This document shows, piece by piece, positions 1 through 6,219 of a stretch of DNA of 9,887 nucleotides. The first letter of the stretch is position 1, and every line of letters starts with the position of its first letter. Source of the DNA: Anaerolineaceae bacterium UBA4799 (lineage in GTDB: Bacteria > Chloroflexota > Anaerolineae > Anaerolineales > Anaerolineaceae); NCBI GenBank assembly GCA_002402725.1, contig DHGL01000040.1, positions 1-9,887 of the forward strand, in the 5' to 3' direction. Position numbers and translations under genes: made by a program. The notes beneath the pieces are model-generated. The model did not search any database. It had not been told where the DNA came from and was given only the letters and a program-made list of their open reading frames with translations.

Positions 1-2
1 TG

Positions 3-8
3 TATAAT
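3..8 (+). promoter_or_regulatory. -10 box of the HxlR-operon promoter
   Basis: A perfect TATAAT lies 33 bases before the HxlR start codon and is directly preceded by TG. The -35 region would fall outside the window, so only half of the promoter can be judged. The predicted transcription start falls near position 15, at the left edge of the dyad described next. Confidence 0.6.
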
Positions 9-14
9 TTATCC

Positions 15-31
15 ACTATATATTTTATAGT
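15..31 (+). promoter_or_regulatory. Inverted repeat, likely HxlR operator
   Basis: ACTATA (15-20) and TATAGT (26-31) are a perfect 6-bp inverted repeat around a 5-base AT spacer. It sits between the -10 box and the ribosome binding site, so a dimer bound here would cover the transcription start and block the promoter. HxlR-family repressors such as YodB and CatR are known to bind short AT-rich dyads with ACTA-type half-sites in their own or target promoters. That this is the operator of the adjacent gene is inferred from position and symmetry. Confidence 0.55.
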
Positions 32-41
32 AAGGAATGAT

Positions 42-353
42 ATGAAAAATTCCTGCCCAATTTCTAAAGCCGCGAATTTCCTTGGATCCAAGTGGACTTT
101 TGAATTAATCTATTACCTTCAGAAACGGCGCCGGTTTTGTGAACTCCAGGAAATAATGAACGGTCTAAATCCCTCCACGTTGACTCAAAGACTTATACAG
201 CTAGAGAGGGAACAAATCGTCCAACGGGAAGTTATTCCAGATAGCCATCCGCACGTAGAATACTATCTGACAACCAAAGGATATGATCTTCTGTCTGTGT
301 TCTGCGAACTGGCGAATTGGGTTTCACGCTGGTATCCTGAGGAGGTTTATTAG
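42..353 (+). CDS. HxlR-family winged-helix transcriptional regulator
   Basis: A DNA-binding repressor or activator of 103 residues, the usual size of the family. The N-terminus carries the hallmark Cys5-Pro6 followed by a GSKWTFELIYYL helix (residues 15-26). The recognition helix region LNPSTLTQRLIQLE (about 42-55) and the wing with EYYLTTKGYDL (73-83) follow. In YodB, CatR and HypR the equivalent N-terminal Cys senses quinones, diamide or hypochlorite, so Cys5 is a plausible sensor; this is inference. The start is supported by AAGGA at 32-36, five bases upstream. It is the first gene of a + strand run, only one base from the YHS gene, and has a dyad in its leader that suggests autoregulation. 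Family assignment is secure; the signal it senses is not. Confidence 0.95.
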   Translation: MKNSCPISKAANFLGSKWTFELIYYLQKRRRFCELQEIMNGLNPSTLTQRLIQLEREQIVQREVIPDSHPHVEYYLTTKGYDLLSVFCELANWVSRWYPEEVY

Positions 354-354
354 A

Positions 355-621
355 ATGCAACCTATTAATTTGAGAAAAAATAATTTCGATGGTTCTGGAA
401 ACTACTGTGACCCAGTCACCGGGGAATGTTATTCAGATCTTCAAAAGGAGAATCAAGTGGCTACTAAAATTGACCCTGTCTGCAAAATGGAAGTTGAAGT
501 TGAAACCGCAAAGTTCATAAGCGAATACAGGGGTGAAAAGTATTACTTTTGCGCTGCAGGCTGCCAGCAAGAATTTGAGGAAAATCCAGCCAATTTTGTG
601 AGAGAGACGGTTCATGAATAA
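355..621 (+). CDS. YHS-domain (TRASH-like) metal-binding protein
   Basis: A small soluble protein of 88 residues from the ATG at 355, served by GGAGG at 340-344, one base after the HxlR stop. Residues 39-82 are a YHS domain: DPVCKM, then RGEKYYFC, then AGC and EFEENPANF. Cys43, Cys66 and Cys70 (C-x22-C-x3-C) are the likely metal ligands. The first 34 residues are an extra arm with its own Cys pair (Cys18 and Cys25 in YCDPVTGECY). A second start is possible: GTG at 457 preceded by AAAGGAG would give a 54-residue YHS-only protein. A reading frame from 283 exists, but it would begin deep inside HxlR and has no ribosome site. YHS domains are found in copper, mercury and other metal handling proteins; the metal here is unknown. 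Position suggests it is co-regulated by HxlR. Confidence 0.88.
   Translation: MQPINLRKNNFDGSGNYCDPVTGECYSDLQKENQVATKIDPVCKMEVEVETAKFISEYRGEKYYFCAAGCQQEFEENPANFVRETVHE
444..450 (+). promoter_or_regulatory. Internal Shine-Dalgarno before GTG 457
   Basis: AAAGGAG lies six bases before an in-frame GTG (457-459, Val35 of the YHS protein), exactly at the border between the N-terminal arm and the YHS domain. It could initiate a short 54-residue isoform or be the only true start. The ATG at 355 also has a good site, so both may be used. Confidence 0.45.
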
Positions 622-659
622 CTGGCCGGAAATTCATATTATCAAGGAATTTTACTGAT

Positions 660-1586
660 ATGGACTCTCCTGCCATTTCACCTGTCTTTGGGATTAATAT
701 CGATCCCTCCATCACTGGTTTGGATACCGCGCAAACCCTTTCCCGGCTTGCGGACACGAGCAGTGTTGACCTTTTGACAATTCAGGATCATCCATATAAC
801 CCCGATTTCTTGGATACCTGGACGTTGCTGACCACTCTGGCTTCTCGTACCGAACGCGTCCGCCTGATGACGAATGTGTTGAACACCCCATTGCGACCGC
901 CAGCCATGATGGCCAAAATGGCGGCCACCCTGGATGTGATCAGTGCTGGAAGATTGGAGCTTGGTTTGGGTGCTGGGGGATACGAGGAAGGAATGCAAGC
1001 GTGGGATGGAATTGTTGGCGATACACCTGGCGAAAGATACCAGGCTTTTTCTGAATATCTGACAATTTTACGGGGAATGCTTGAAAATTCAGGGAGGGAG
1101 TTTTCATTCCGAGGAAAATTCCATCAGGTAAAACAGGTCATAAATGGACCGGTCCCTGCCCACAGAATTCCTTTGTGGGTTGGAGCTGGCAAACCCCGTA
1201 TGCTGCGCCTGGCTGGCAGTAAGGGAGATGGTTGGATAATTGGCACCATCTATATTTTGCCTGACCAGTTGGAAATGGTAAACAGGCTGCTGGATGAAGG
1301 GGCGGCCAGTTCCGGCCGCAAGCCGGAAGAAATTCACCGGGGGTACAACTTGTTTGGTGCAATCCAAACTAATCCTTCAGAACGGTTCTCATTCCACCGC
1401 CCCGGCATTCTCCAGGGATCAGTGTCGGAATGGATAGAAACCCTTCTGCACTATCATCAACGCTACCGCCATGACGTATTTGTTTTTTGGCCGGTAGCGG
1501 GAGATGCTGTAGAGCAGGCAAAAATTTTTCTTACCGAAATTATGCCGGAGGTGCGCCGTTTAATTCTGTCCACCTCCAAGAACTAA
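660..1586 (+). CDS. LLM-class (luciferase-like) F420/FMN oxidoreductase
   Basis: A 308-residue cytoplasmic TIM-barrel oxidoreductase of the bacterial luciferase superfamily. Typical landmarks occur in order: IQDHPYNPDFLDTW (41-54), RPPAMMAKMAATLDVISAGR (79-98) running into the glycine-rich LELGLGAGG (99-107), and PLWVGAGKPRML followed by LAGSKGDGW (171-192), which forms part of the cofactor phosphate pocket in this family. The GLGAGG and PLWVGAG style is common in F420-dependent members, but FMN use cannot be excluded. The substrate is unknown; neighbours suggest an electrophile, aromatic compound or quinone. The ATG at 660 is preceded by AAGGAA at 644-649, and the gene starts 38 bases after the YHS stop, which fits one transcript. 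Length is normal and no key motif is missing. Confidence 0.93.
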   Translation: MDSPAISPVFGINIDPSITGLDTAQTLSRLADTSSVDLLTIQDHPYNPDFLDTWTLLTTLASRTERVRLMTNVLNTPLRPPAMMAKMAATLDVISAGRLELGLGAGGYEEGMQAWDGIVGDTPGERYQAFSEYLTILRGMLENSGREFSFRGKFHQVKQVINGPVPAHRIPLWVGAGKPRMLRLAGSKGDGWIIGTIYILPDQLEMVNRLLDEGAASSGRKPEEIHRGYNLFGAIQTNPSERFSFHRPGILQGSVSEWIETLLHYHQRYRHDVFVFWPVAGDAVEQAKIFLTEIMPEVRRLILSTSKN

Positions 1587-1668
1587 ATCCCACGAAGAGG
1601 GTTTGCAGGTTAACAACCACTAAGAACATGATTGAATATAAAGATAAGAACTGGAGTATAAAACACAA

Positions 1669-2298
1669 ATGGAACCCTTAAAACTTACGATTTACTCCGA
1701 TTACGTCTGCCCCTGGTGCTATGTCGGGCAGGGAGTTGTAGAAAAGCTGGAGCAAAATTTCACGCTCGATATCACCTGGCGTCCTTATTACCTCCGCCCG
1801 GATACTCCTCCCGAAGGAATGGAATTGCCTCCTCACGTTAAAGCTCACATGGCACAAACAAATTCTAAACTTAAACAGATGGCGGACGATGTTGGTTTAC
1901 CCATGGTTTTTCCAGATCGTCTACCCAATACCCGGCTGGCACATGAAGCCACCGAATATGCAAATCGAAAAGGGAAAGGACTGGAGTTTCACCGTGCCGT
2001 CTTTGACCGATATTACGGCCGCGGCGAAGATATCAGCCAGTGGAACGTTTTAATGACAGTAGCATCAGAAATCGGATTGGATGGTGCGGACATGCGACGC
2101 GAAGTTGAAAGTGGCAAGTTCAGTGAAGTTGTCGGCATACATTTGGAAGAAGCGCGTGAGCTTGGAATTGAGGCGGTTCCCACCTATATTCTTAATGACG
2201 AATACGCTGTTGTAGGTGCTCATCCCTACGAACACTTTGTCAAGAGTCTGGAAGAAATCGAACGAGAGACAGGTGTTCACTTTCAGCGAAAACAGTAA
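1669..2298 (+). CDS. DsbA/FrnE-family thiol oxidoreductase (CPWC)
   Basis: A 209-residue thioredoxin-fold protein of the DsbA/FrnE (2-hydroxychromene-2-carboxylate isomerase-like) group. The N-terminal strand TIYSDYVCPWCYVG carries the Cys14-Pro-Trp-Cys17 redox pair. A helical insert follows (about 50-140). The cis-proline loop is AVPT (Pro171), and VVGAHPYEHF (181-190) matches the GAxPYExF tail of the family. There is no signal peptide or membrane segment, so it should act in the cytoplasm as a disulfide isomerase/reductase or glutathione/mycothiol/bacillithiol-dependent enzyme. The start has GGAG at 1653-1656, twelve bases upstream, which is a rather long spacing. It follows the LLM gene after 82 bases and precedes the dioxygenase by 51. 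Family is certain; substrate is not. Confidence 0.93.
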   Translation: MEPLKLTIYSDYVCPWCYVGQGVVEKLEQNFTLDITWRPYYLRPDTPPEGMELPPHVKAHMAQTNSKLKQMADDVGLPMVFPDRLPNTRLAHEATEYANRKGKGLEFHRAVFDRYYGRGEDISQWNVLMTVASEIGLDGADMRREVESGKFSEVVGIHLEEARELGIEAVPTYILNDEYAVVGAHPYEHFVKSLEEIERETGVHFQRKQ

Positions 2299-2336
2299 TT
2301 TGACATGTTAATTATGTTCAGACAAGTCGATCCTTA

Positions 2337-2344
2337 AAGGAGGA
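2337..2344 (+). promoter_or_regulatory. Strong Shine-Dalgarno of the dioxygenase gene
   Basis: AAAGGAGG ends five bases before the ATG at 2350. It is the strongest ribosome site in the left block and fixes that start. It suggests this enzyme is made in larger amounts than its operon neighbours. Confidence 0.7.
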
Positions 2345-2349
2345 CCTTA

Positions 2350-3165
2350 ATGACAGAGCAAAATTCAAATAATCGAGCCGCGCAGATTGTGTATTTTTCC
2401 CATGGAGGTGGCCCATTGCCTATTCTTGGCGATCCCGGACACAAGACGATGGTGGAGTTTATGAAAAAATTACCATCTCAGCTTCGCCGTCCGGAATCTA
2501 TCCTCGTGATCAGTGCTCACTGGGAAGAACGGGAGCCTACCCTGTTGGGAGCAGAAAAACCCTCCCTTTTTTATGACTATTATGGGTTTCCTGATGAAGC
2601 TTACAACATCACTTATCCAGCACCCGGCAATTTAAAATTGGTCGGAAGGGTCAAAGAGATGTTGCAAAAAAACAACTTCTCAATAAGAATCGATAATGAA
2701 AGAGGATATGACCACGGCGTGTTCATCCCCTTAAAGTTGATGTACCCAGAAGCAGATATCCCCGTTGCCCAGCTCTCCCTGGTTCGAGGACTTAACCCTG
2801 CGACCCATATGGCTTTAGGGAATGCACTCCGCGGTTTGCTTTCTGAAAACGTGCTGGTCATTGGCTCAGGGTTTTCATTCCATAATCAGAATGCCTTTTT
2901 TGGTAATCCAACGGGGGGTGCTGATGCACGAAATGAGGCATTCCAGAACTGGCTGATAGAAACTGTTACCAGTCCCCTCACCCAGGGCGAAAGAGAGCAG
3001 CGCCTGATTCACTGGGAATCAGCGCCAAACGCACGTTACTGCCATCCGCGCGAAGAGCATTTGTTACCCATCCATGTTTGCCAGGGAATGGCCAATGAGA
3101 GCGGTAAACTAATTTTTAATGATGAGATTCTGGGGAAACGCGGAGTTGGCTTCCTGTGGGATTAA
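2350..3165 (+). CDS. DODA/YgiD-type (LigB superfamily) extradiol ring-cleavage dioxygenase
   Basis: A 271-residue cytoplasmic metalloenzyme of the class III extradiol dioxygenase (LigB) fold, close in layout to YgiD/plant DOPA 4,5-dioxygenase. Family motifs are all present: SHGGGP with His18, ISAHWE with His57, RGYDHGVFIPL with His122, GSGFSFHN with His178, and CHPREEHLLPI with His232 and His237. His18, His57 and His237 are the likely metal ligands, and His122 and His178 line the active site. Such enzymes open catechol-type rings next to the hydroxyls using Fe(II) or Zn(II). The presence of this enzyme behind a redox-type regulator and beside a flavin/F420 oxidoreductase suggests handling of a catechol or quinone. 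Length is normal. This fold is unrelated to the VOC-fold dioxygenases of the Bacillus MhqR regulon, so any link would be functional only. Confidence 0.95.
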   Translation: MTEQNSNNRAAQIVYFSHGGGPLPILGDPGHKTMVEFMKKLPSQLRRPESILVISAHWEEREPTLLGAEKPSLFYDYYGFPDEAYNITYPAPGNLKLVGRVKEMLQKNNFSIRIDNERGYDHGVFIPLKLMYPEADIPVAQLSLVRGLNPATHMALGNALRGLLSENVLVIGSGFSFHNQNAFFGNPTGGADARNEAFQNWLIETVTSPLTQGEREQRLIHWESAPNARYCHPREEHLLPIHVCQGMANESGKLIFNDEILGKRGVGFLWD

Positions 3166-3192
3166 TGATATAGCGGCACCTGTTTGAACCCT

Positions 3193-3240
3193 CTCTCCTT
3201 GTTTTTACTCGGCAACAGTTCGAAAGGGAAACAAGGAGAG
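3193..3240 (+). other. 12-bp stem-loop between dioxygenase and second FrnE gene
   Basis: CTCTCCTTGTTT (3193-3204) pairs perfectly with AAACAAGGAGAG (3229-3240), and two G-T wobbles can extend it inward, leaving a loop of about 20 bases. No U-tract follows, so it is not a standard intrinsic terminator for the + strand. A second short dyad, AATCAA/TTGATT (3253-3258 and 3264-3269), follows. The element lies 27 bases after the dioxygenase stop and may protect or process the upstream mRNA, or attenuate the downstream gene. The remaining bases up to 3408 show no clear promoter or gene. Confidence 0.5.
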
Positions 3241-3408
3241 GAGAGTTCTCGCAATCAAGCAGATTGATTCTGTTACAGACGGAATCTTTTCTGTATTACT
3301 CGAATTATGAAGTCCATAACTCCCATTTTTCCGCTTTGGGTCAGTAGAATTTAAGGTTTGGCAGGTTGAAAGATGCAGCCTGGATGTTTTCAACAGGATA
3401 AAAAAATA

Positions 3409-4080
3409 ATGTCAAAAATGACCATTGATTTCTACCATGATGTTCTTTGTGTGTGGTGCTTCCTTACTTCAGCAAGGCTGCGGCGAATCAGCCTCGATTT
3501 CCCGCAAATTGAAATCGTTCACCACGCGTTCGCACTTGCGCCAAATTCAAATTCAATCTCTCAGATGTTCGGGGATGCGGTCAATGGTAAAGAAGAAATC
3601 CTCGGGCACTGGTCTGCCGCTGCTGCAAATCCTGATGGTGAAAAGATAAACGTCAGCCTGATGCGTCAGCGCAAATTTCCTTATCCTTATTCAATGCCGG
3701 GGTTGTTGGCGTGTAAAGCAGCTCAATTCCAGGGGGGAATGGCTGCCCATTGGAATATGTTTGACCGCGTGCAGCGAGCTCACGCTGTAGAGGCAAACAA
3801 TATAACAGATACCGAAATATTGAAAGGTTGTGCCATCGACATTGGGCTGGATGCCACCCGTTGGGAGATTGACTTTAAGAGCCCGGCCGTGAGGCAGGCA
3901 GTCGAAGCAGATATTAGAGAGGCGCAGCAGTTGGGCGTTTACGCAGTCCCCACGTTGATATTCAACCAGCATTGGCTGCTGCCTGGAGCGGTCTCCGAAA
4001 AAGTCTTGCGGCAGGTGATAGAGCACCTGCTTGCTGACCAAGACCTATCTACGTTATCAATAGATTCTTTATCGGATTGA
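3409..4080 (+). CDS. Second DsbA/FrnE-family thiol oxidoreductase (CVWC)
   Basis: A 223-residue thioredoxin-fold protein of the FrnE type. TIDFYHDVLCVWCFL contains Cys14-Val-Trp-Cys17, HHAFALAP (38-45) is the usual FrnE strand, and YAVPTLIFNQ (178-187) holds the cis-proline Pro181, followed by LLPGAVS, the counterpart of the GAxP tail. There is no signal peptide, so it should be cytoplasmic. I prefer the ATG at 3409, which places the first strand five residues from the start as in its paralogue. An in-frame ATG at 3373 would add 12 polar residues with no better ribosome site, and ATG 3418 is also possible. It is clearly divergent from the protein at 1669-2298, so this is not a recent duplication. 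It sits 243 bases after the dioxygenase and may be read through or have its own promoter, which I could not identify. Confidence 0.92.
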   Translation: MSKMTIDFYHDVLCVWCFLTSARLRRISLDFPQIEIVHHAFALAPNSNSISQMFGDAVNGKEEILGHWSAAAANPDGEKINVSLMRQRKFPYPYSMPGLLACKAAQFQGGMAAHWNMFDRVQRAHAVEANNITDTEILKGCAIDIGLDATRWEIDFKSPAVRQAVEADIREAQQLGVYAVPTLIFNQHWLLPGAVSEKVLRQVIEHLLADQDLSTLSIDSLSD

Positions 4081-4544
4081 TCAGCGGATTCGCGACACAA
4101 CGAAATTCTGAAACAATCAAAATAAGAAGGACTCTCTTTTTGAAGAACCCGCATTAGACAGATACTTAACGGGCATCGATCAACTATTTTTTCACTTGTA
4201 GGCAGCATGATTCCTTGCAAGCATAAAGCAAGGTTCGTCAGTTCAACTGACACCCGCAACTTGCCTCAAGTGCGAGTGTTAGCGGAGCTTGTCGTACAAA
4301 CGGCACAACATCAGGATTAAGGCTCATATCACCCCAATGCGGTTCTTTGATATCAGGATTTGTAGTTAGTTCAAATCCATCATCCGCTTCGGTTTCCGAG
4401 ACGACCAGCAATGGCAGTTTAAGGAGTAAACGGTCTGAATACCTTGGTCTAAAGGTTTGCAAAGGATAACTGATTGCCAATTAACCTACAGTCAATTAAT
4501 TTCGATAGCATGATAGGTGAAATTAACCATACCTGGAATAAAAC
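4081..4544. other. Gene-poor convergent spacer with a possible decayed reading frame
   Basis: This 464-base stretch separates the + strand block from the - strand DUF2231 gene. No tRNA, repeat family or clear U-tract terminator is visible. The - strand is open from 4480 to 4238 (80 codons), but its only start is a TTG directly behind a stop and it has no ribosome site. Its DRLLLKLPLLVVSETEADD stretch faintly recalls the late core of an alpha/beta hydrolase, so it may be a worn-down gene end or chance. A folded element is described separately at 4193-4272. Confidence 0.4.
4193..4272. other. Candidate three-way-junction RNA or dyad element
   Basis: An outer stem CACTTG (4193-4198) with CAAGTG (4267-4272) continues after a small bulge as GGCA (4201-4204) with TGCC (4262-4265). 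Inside it lie hairpin CCTTGC/GCAAGG (4213-4218 and 4228-4233) and the 15-base palindrome GTCAGTTCAACTGAC (4237-4251). Together they form a closed three-way fold on either strand. I match it to no known riboswitch, and chance is a serious alternative. Confidence 0.3.
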
Positions 4545-4994
4545 TTATTGAACAACATTTACCCCAACGCCGTGATCGAAGACCATACTTCCGCCATACA
4601 TTCCAGTAATAATCAGGCAGACCATGCCGATAATGGAAATAATAATAAAAAGAGGTTGATGCATAACTTCGATTTTCTTTCGTTGGGCACTCCATTTCCA
4701 AATAGACAATCCGGTAAAAATAAGCGTTGTTACAATTGCCATAATTTGATGAGGCGGTACAAGTTGTCTATATGTGGAAGACAAGTTTTCTGCCGTGGCA
4801 TCACCAGTTATGAAGGCCAAGATTGCTCCTCCCGTCCCTACCAGCATTGTAATCCAGGCAGATTGCCGAAGATTTGGCCATTTTCCTGAAAGGAGATTTA
4901 AAACAACGCTGAGAGGTAAGAAAGCTGCCGGAAAATCAGTCATCAATGGGTGAAGATGACGAATAGTACTGGTTACTGCGAGCCAAAAGTCCAT
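4545..4994 (-). CDS. DUF2231-type small integral membrane protein
   Basis: A 149-residue inner-membrane protein with about four hydrophobic segments. LHPLMTDFPAAFLPLSVVLNLL near the start (written here as HP followed by a DFP motif, roughly residues 14-35) and YGGSMVFDHGVGV at the C-terminus are typical of the DUF2231 family, whose role is unknown; some members sit next to cytochrome or redox genes. ITGDATAENL is the usual loop after the second helix. The frame is open back to 5081, but the ATG at 4994 has a perfect GGAGGA six bases upstream, and the extra 29 residues are charged and unlike the family, so I chose 4994. It is separated by about 450 bases from the next - strand gene, so it is probably transcribed on its own. 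Confidence 0.85.
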   Translation of the reverse strand: MDFWLAVTSTIRHLHPLMTDFPAAFLPLSVVLNLLSGKWPNLRQSAWITMLVGTGGAILAFITGDATAENLSSTYRQLVPPHQIMAIVTTLIFTGLSIWKWSAQRKKIEVMHQPLFIIISIIGMVCLIITGMYGGSMVFDHGVGVNVVQ

Positions 4995-5444
4995 ATGAGT
5001 TCCTCCAATTAAACATAATATGCTAAATTTTTCATTGAATTTTTTATCATGAAGAAAAAGGTGCTCTTTCTTTCTTTCCACCTTCTTTCCACTTCATTTT
5101 TTAAATATTCAGTGTCGAACTATACTCTGAAGGATTTCTCAATCAAAGAAGAGCATTCCTGATCTTTCCGCTAACTTTTCACCTAAACATGCGCCTCACT
5201 GCCGATTTGATGCCTAATCGCAATCGCTATATTGTTAATTTCCATACTTACTTCGCGTTGCATAATCTGCCTGACCTGTACTCCTTGAAGCTTAGTCATG
5301 CAGCGTTCAAATCTTGGGGGGAATTGACTATCGTTTTTGTAAATAACATAAAAAGCGATTTGTTCTCCGTAGCTTTATCTAATGTGCTGGCGATTGCTGG
5401 GGCAATTTTTATTTTATTGGCTTTTATTGACAGCCATTTTTATT
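4995..5444. other. AT-rich spacer without a convincing gene
   Basis: The stretch of about 450 bases upstream of the DUF2231 gene and downstream of the CDP-alcohol transferase gene. Near the DUF2231 start the - strand has a TATTAT that could serve as a -10 box, with no clear -35. TTCTTTCCAC occurs twice (5072-5081 and 5083-5092), 11 bases apart. A + strand frame of 99 codons from 5189 has no ribosome site and runs antisense into the transferase gene; a 38-codon - strand frame (5299-5183) also lacks one. Neither is called. Confidence 0.4.
5001..5006 (-). promoter_or_regulatory. Shine-Dalgarno fixing the DUF2231 start
   Basis: GGAGGA on the - strand lies six bases before the ATG at 4994. This favours that start over the upstream ATG at 5081, which lies in the AT- and GA-rich leader. 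Confidence 0.7.
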
Positions 5445-5447
5445 TTA
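5418..5447 (+). terminator. Weak terminator-like hairpin facing + direction
   Basis: TGGCT (5418-5422) pairs with AGCCA (5432-5436) around a nine-base loop, and is followed by TTTTTATTTT. The stem is only five pairs. It points along the + strand, where no confident gene precedes it, so it may end an unannotated + transcript or be chance. The 12-mer ATTTTTATTTTA occurs both before (5405-5416) and after (5436-5447) the stem. Confidence 0.3.
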
Positions 5448-6170
5448 CTTCATTTGTTCATCGTCGTTTTGATGATGAGGCTTATTGATCAACCTTTCAT
5501 TTTCGATTTTTCTCAATGATCCTGCACTGTTTATAGAAATAATGAGGAACATTGAATACAAAATGAGCGCAACAACCACAACAGCAATATCTAAGAATGT
5601 AAGGGATAAAATATTCCCAATATTAAATTTATCAAGAGGATCTCGATAGAAATAGATCGCAACATTAAGCATGATTGCCAAAACGCGAATTTCAGTTGGT
5701 CCTAATCCGCCAAAAGAAATTTGAAAAACATTATTCGTATAAGTAGATAAATAAGTATAAATTGAAAGAAGTAAATATCCGATCAATGCTATCAAAGCCA
5801 ATTCCATATTTAGAAAGGGAGAGAACCCCAATCCCAAAAATATCAATAAAGTACTGATGGCGTCAATGATATGGTCGATAAAGAACCCATATAAAGGTCG
5901 CTCGATCTTGCGTTTGCGAGCCAGGGTTCCATCCAGGCTATCTCCAAACCAGTTCAGCAAAAACCCGAAACTCGCGAGCCAAAGAAAATTTATATTTATA
6001 TTCGTTGCACAATAGGATATAAAAATTAGAAAGGATGCAAACAATCCCAGACCAGTCAGATGGTCGGGGGTGACCCAGGCAGGTAAATGTTCCGCAAGCC
6101 AATTTAGTGCGGGGCGTTCCAAAGGTCCAAGGATTGTGTTGTTAATGCGGATGTGATTCTTCTTTTCCAT
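5445..6170 (-). CDS. CDP-alcohol phosphatidyltransferase family membrane enzyme
   Basis: A 241-residue integral membrane enzyme with about six helices that transfers a phospho-alcohol or phosphatidyl group between a CDP-linked donor and an alcohol, a step of phospholipid head-group synthesis. The catalytic motif is complete: Asp77-x2-Asp80-Gly81-x2-Ala84-Arg85, then Gly95, Asp99 and Asp103 (GDSLDGTLAR and YGFFIDHIID). The spacing between Arg85 and Gly95 is nine residues rather than the common eight, as in a bacterial subgroup with an ERPxYG segment. VTPDHLTGLGL (33-43) is the usual helix-1 entry. The ATG is preceded by GGAGA. It begins 49 bases after the UPF0104 stop and is the last gene of the - strand run, so it is probably co-transcribed. 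The exact alcohol substrate cannot be read from sequence. Confidence 0.93.
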   Translation of the reverse strand: MEKKNHIRINNTILGPLERPALNWLAEHLPAWVTPDHLTGLGLFASFLIFISYCATNININFLWLASFGFLLNWFGDSLDGTLARKRKIERPLYGFFIDHIIDAISTLLIFLGLGFSPFLNMELALIALIGYLLLSIYTYLSTYTNNVFQISFGGLGPTEIRVLAIMLNVAIYFYRDPLDKFNIGNILSLTFLDIAVVVVALILYSMFLIISINSAGSLRKIENERLINKPHHQNDDEQMK

Positions 6171-6219
6171 TTTTTCTCCGATTTAGTAAGGATCAAGAAT
6201 CTTAAAGCGTAAAAGAAAT

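Noticed and set aside
283..354. Upstream extension of the YHS frame to ATG 283
   Set aside because: It would lie inside the HxlR coding region out of frame, has no ribosome site and adds no domain; ATG 355 has a good site.
2300..2336. TTGACA resembling a -35 box before the dioxygenase gene
   Set aside because: No acceptable -10 box occurs at 16-18 bases spacing; the gap is short and fits operon read-through.
3205..3393. 62-codon - strand frame in the gap before the second FrnE gene
   Set aside because: It runs through the perfect stem-loop, has no ribosome site and no recognisable protein character.
3373..3408. Longer start for the second FrnE protein
   Set aside because: Adds 12 polar residues absent from the paralogue and without a clear ribosome site; ATG 3409 matches the family start.
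4995..5081. 29-residue extension of the DUF2231 protein
   Set aside because: The extension is charged and unlike the family, and GGAGGA sits before ATG 4994.
5183..5299. 38-codon - strand frame starting at ATG 5299
   Set aside because: No ribosome site, no recognisable motif, and no neighbour within coupling distance.
5189..5488. 99-codon + strand frame with one hydrophobic segment
   Set aside because: No ribosome site, runs across the terminator-like hairpin and antisense into the conserved transferase gene.
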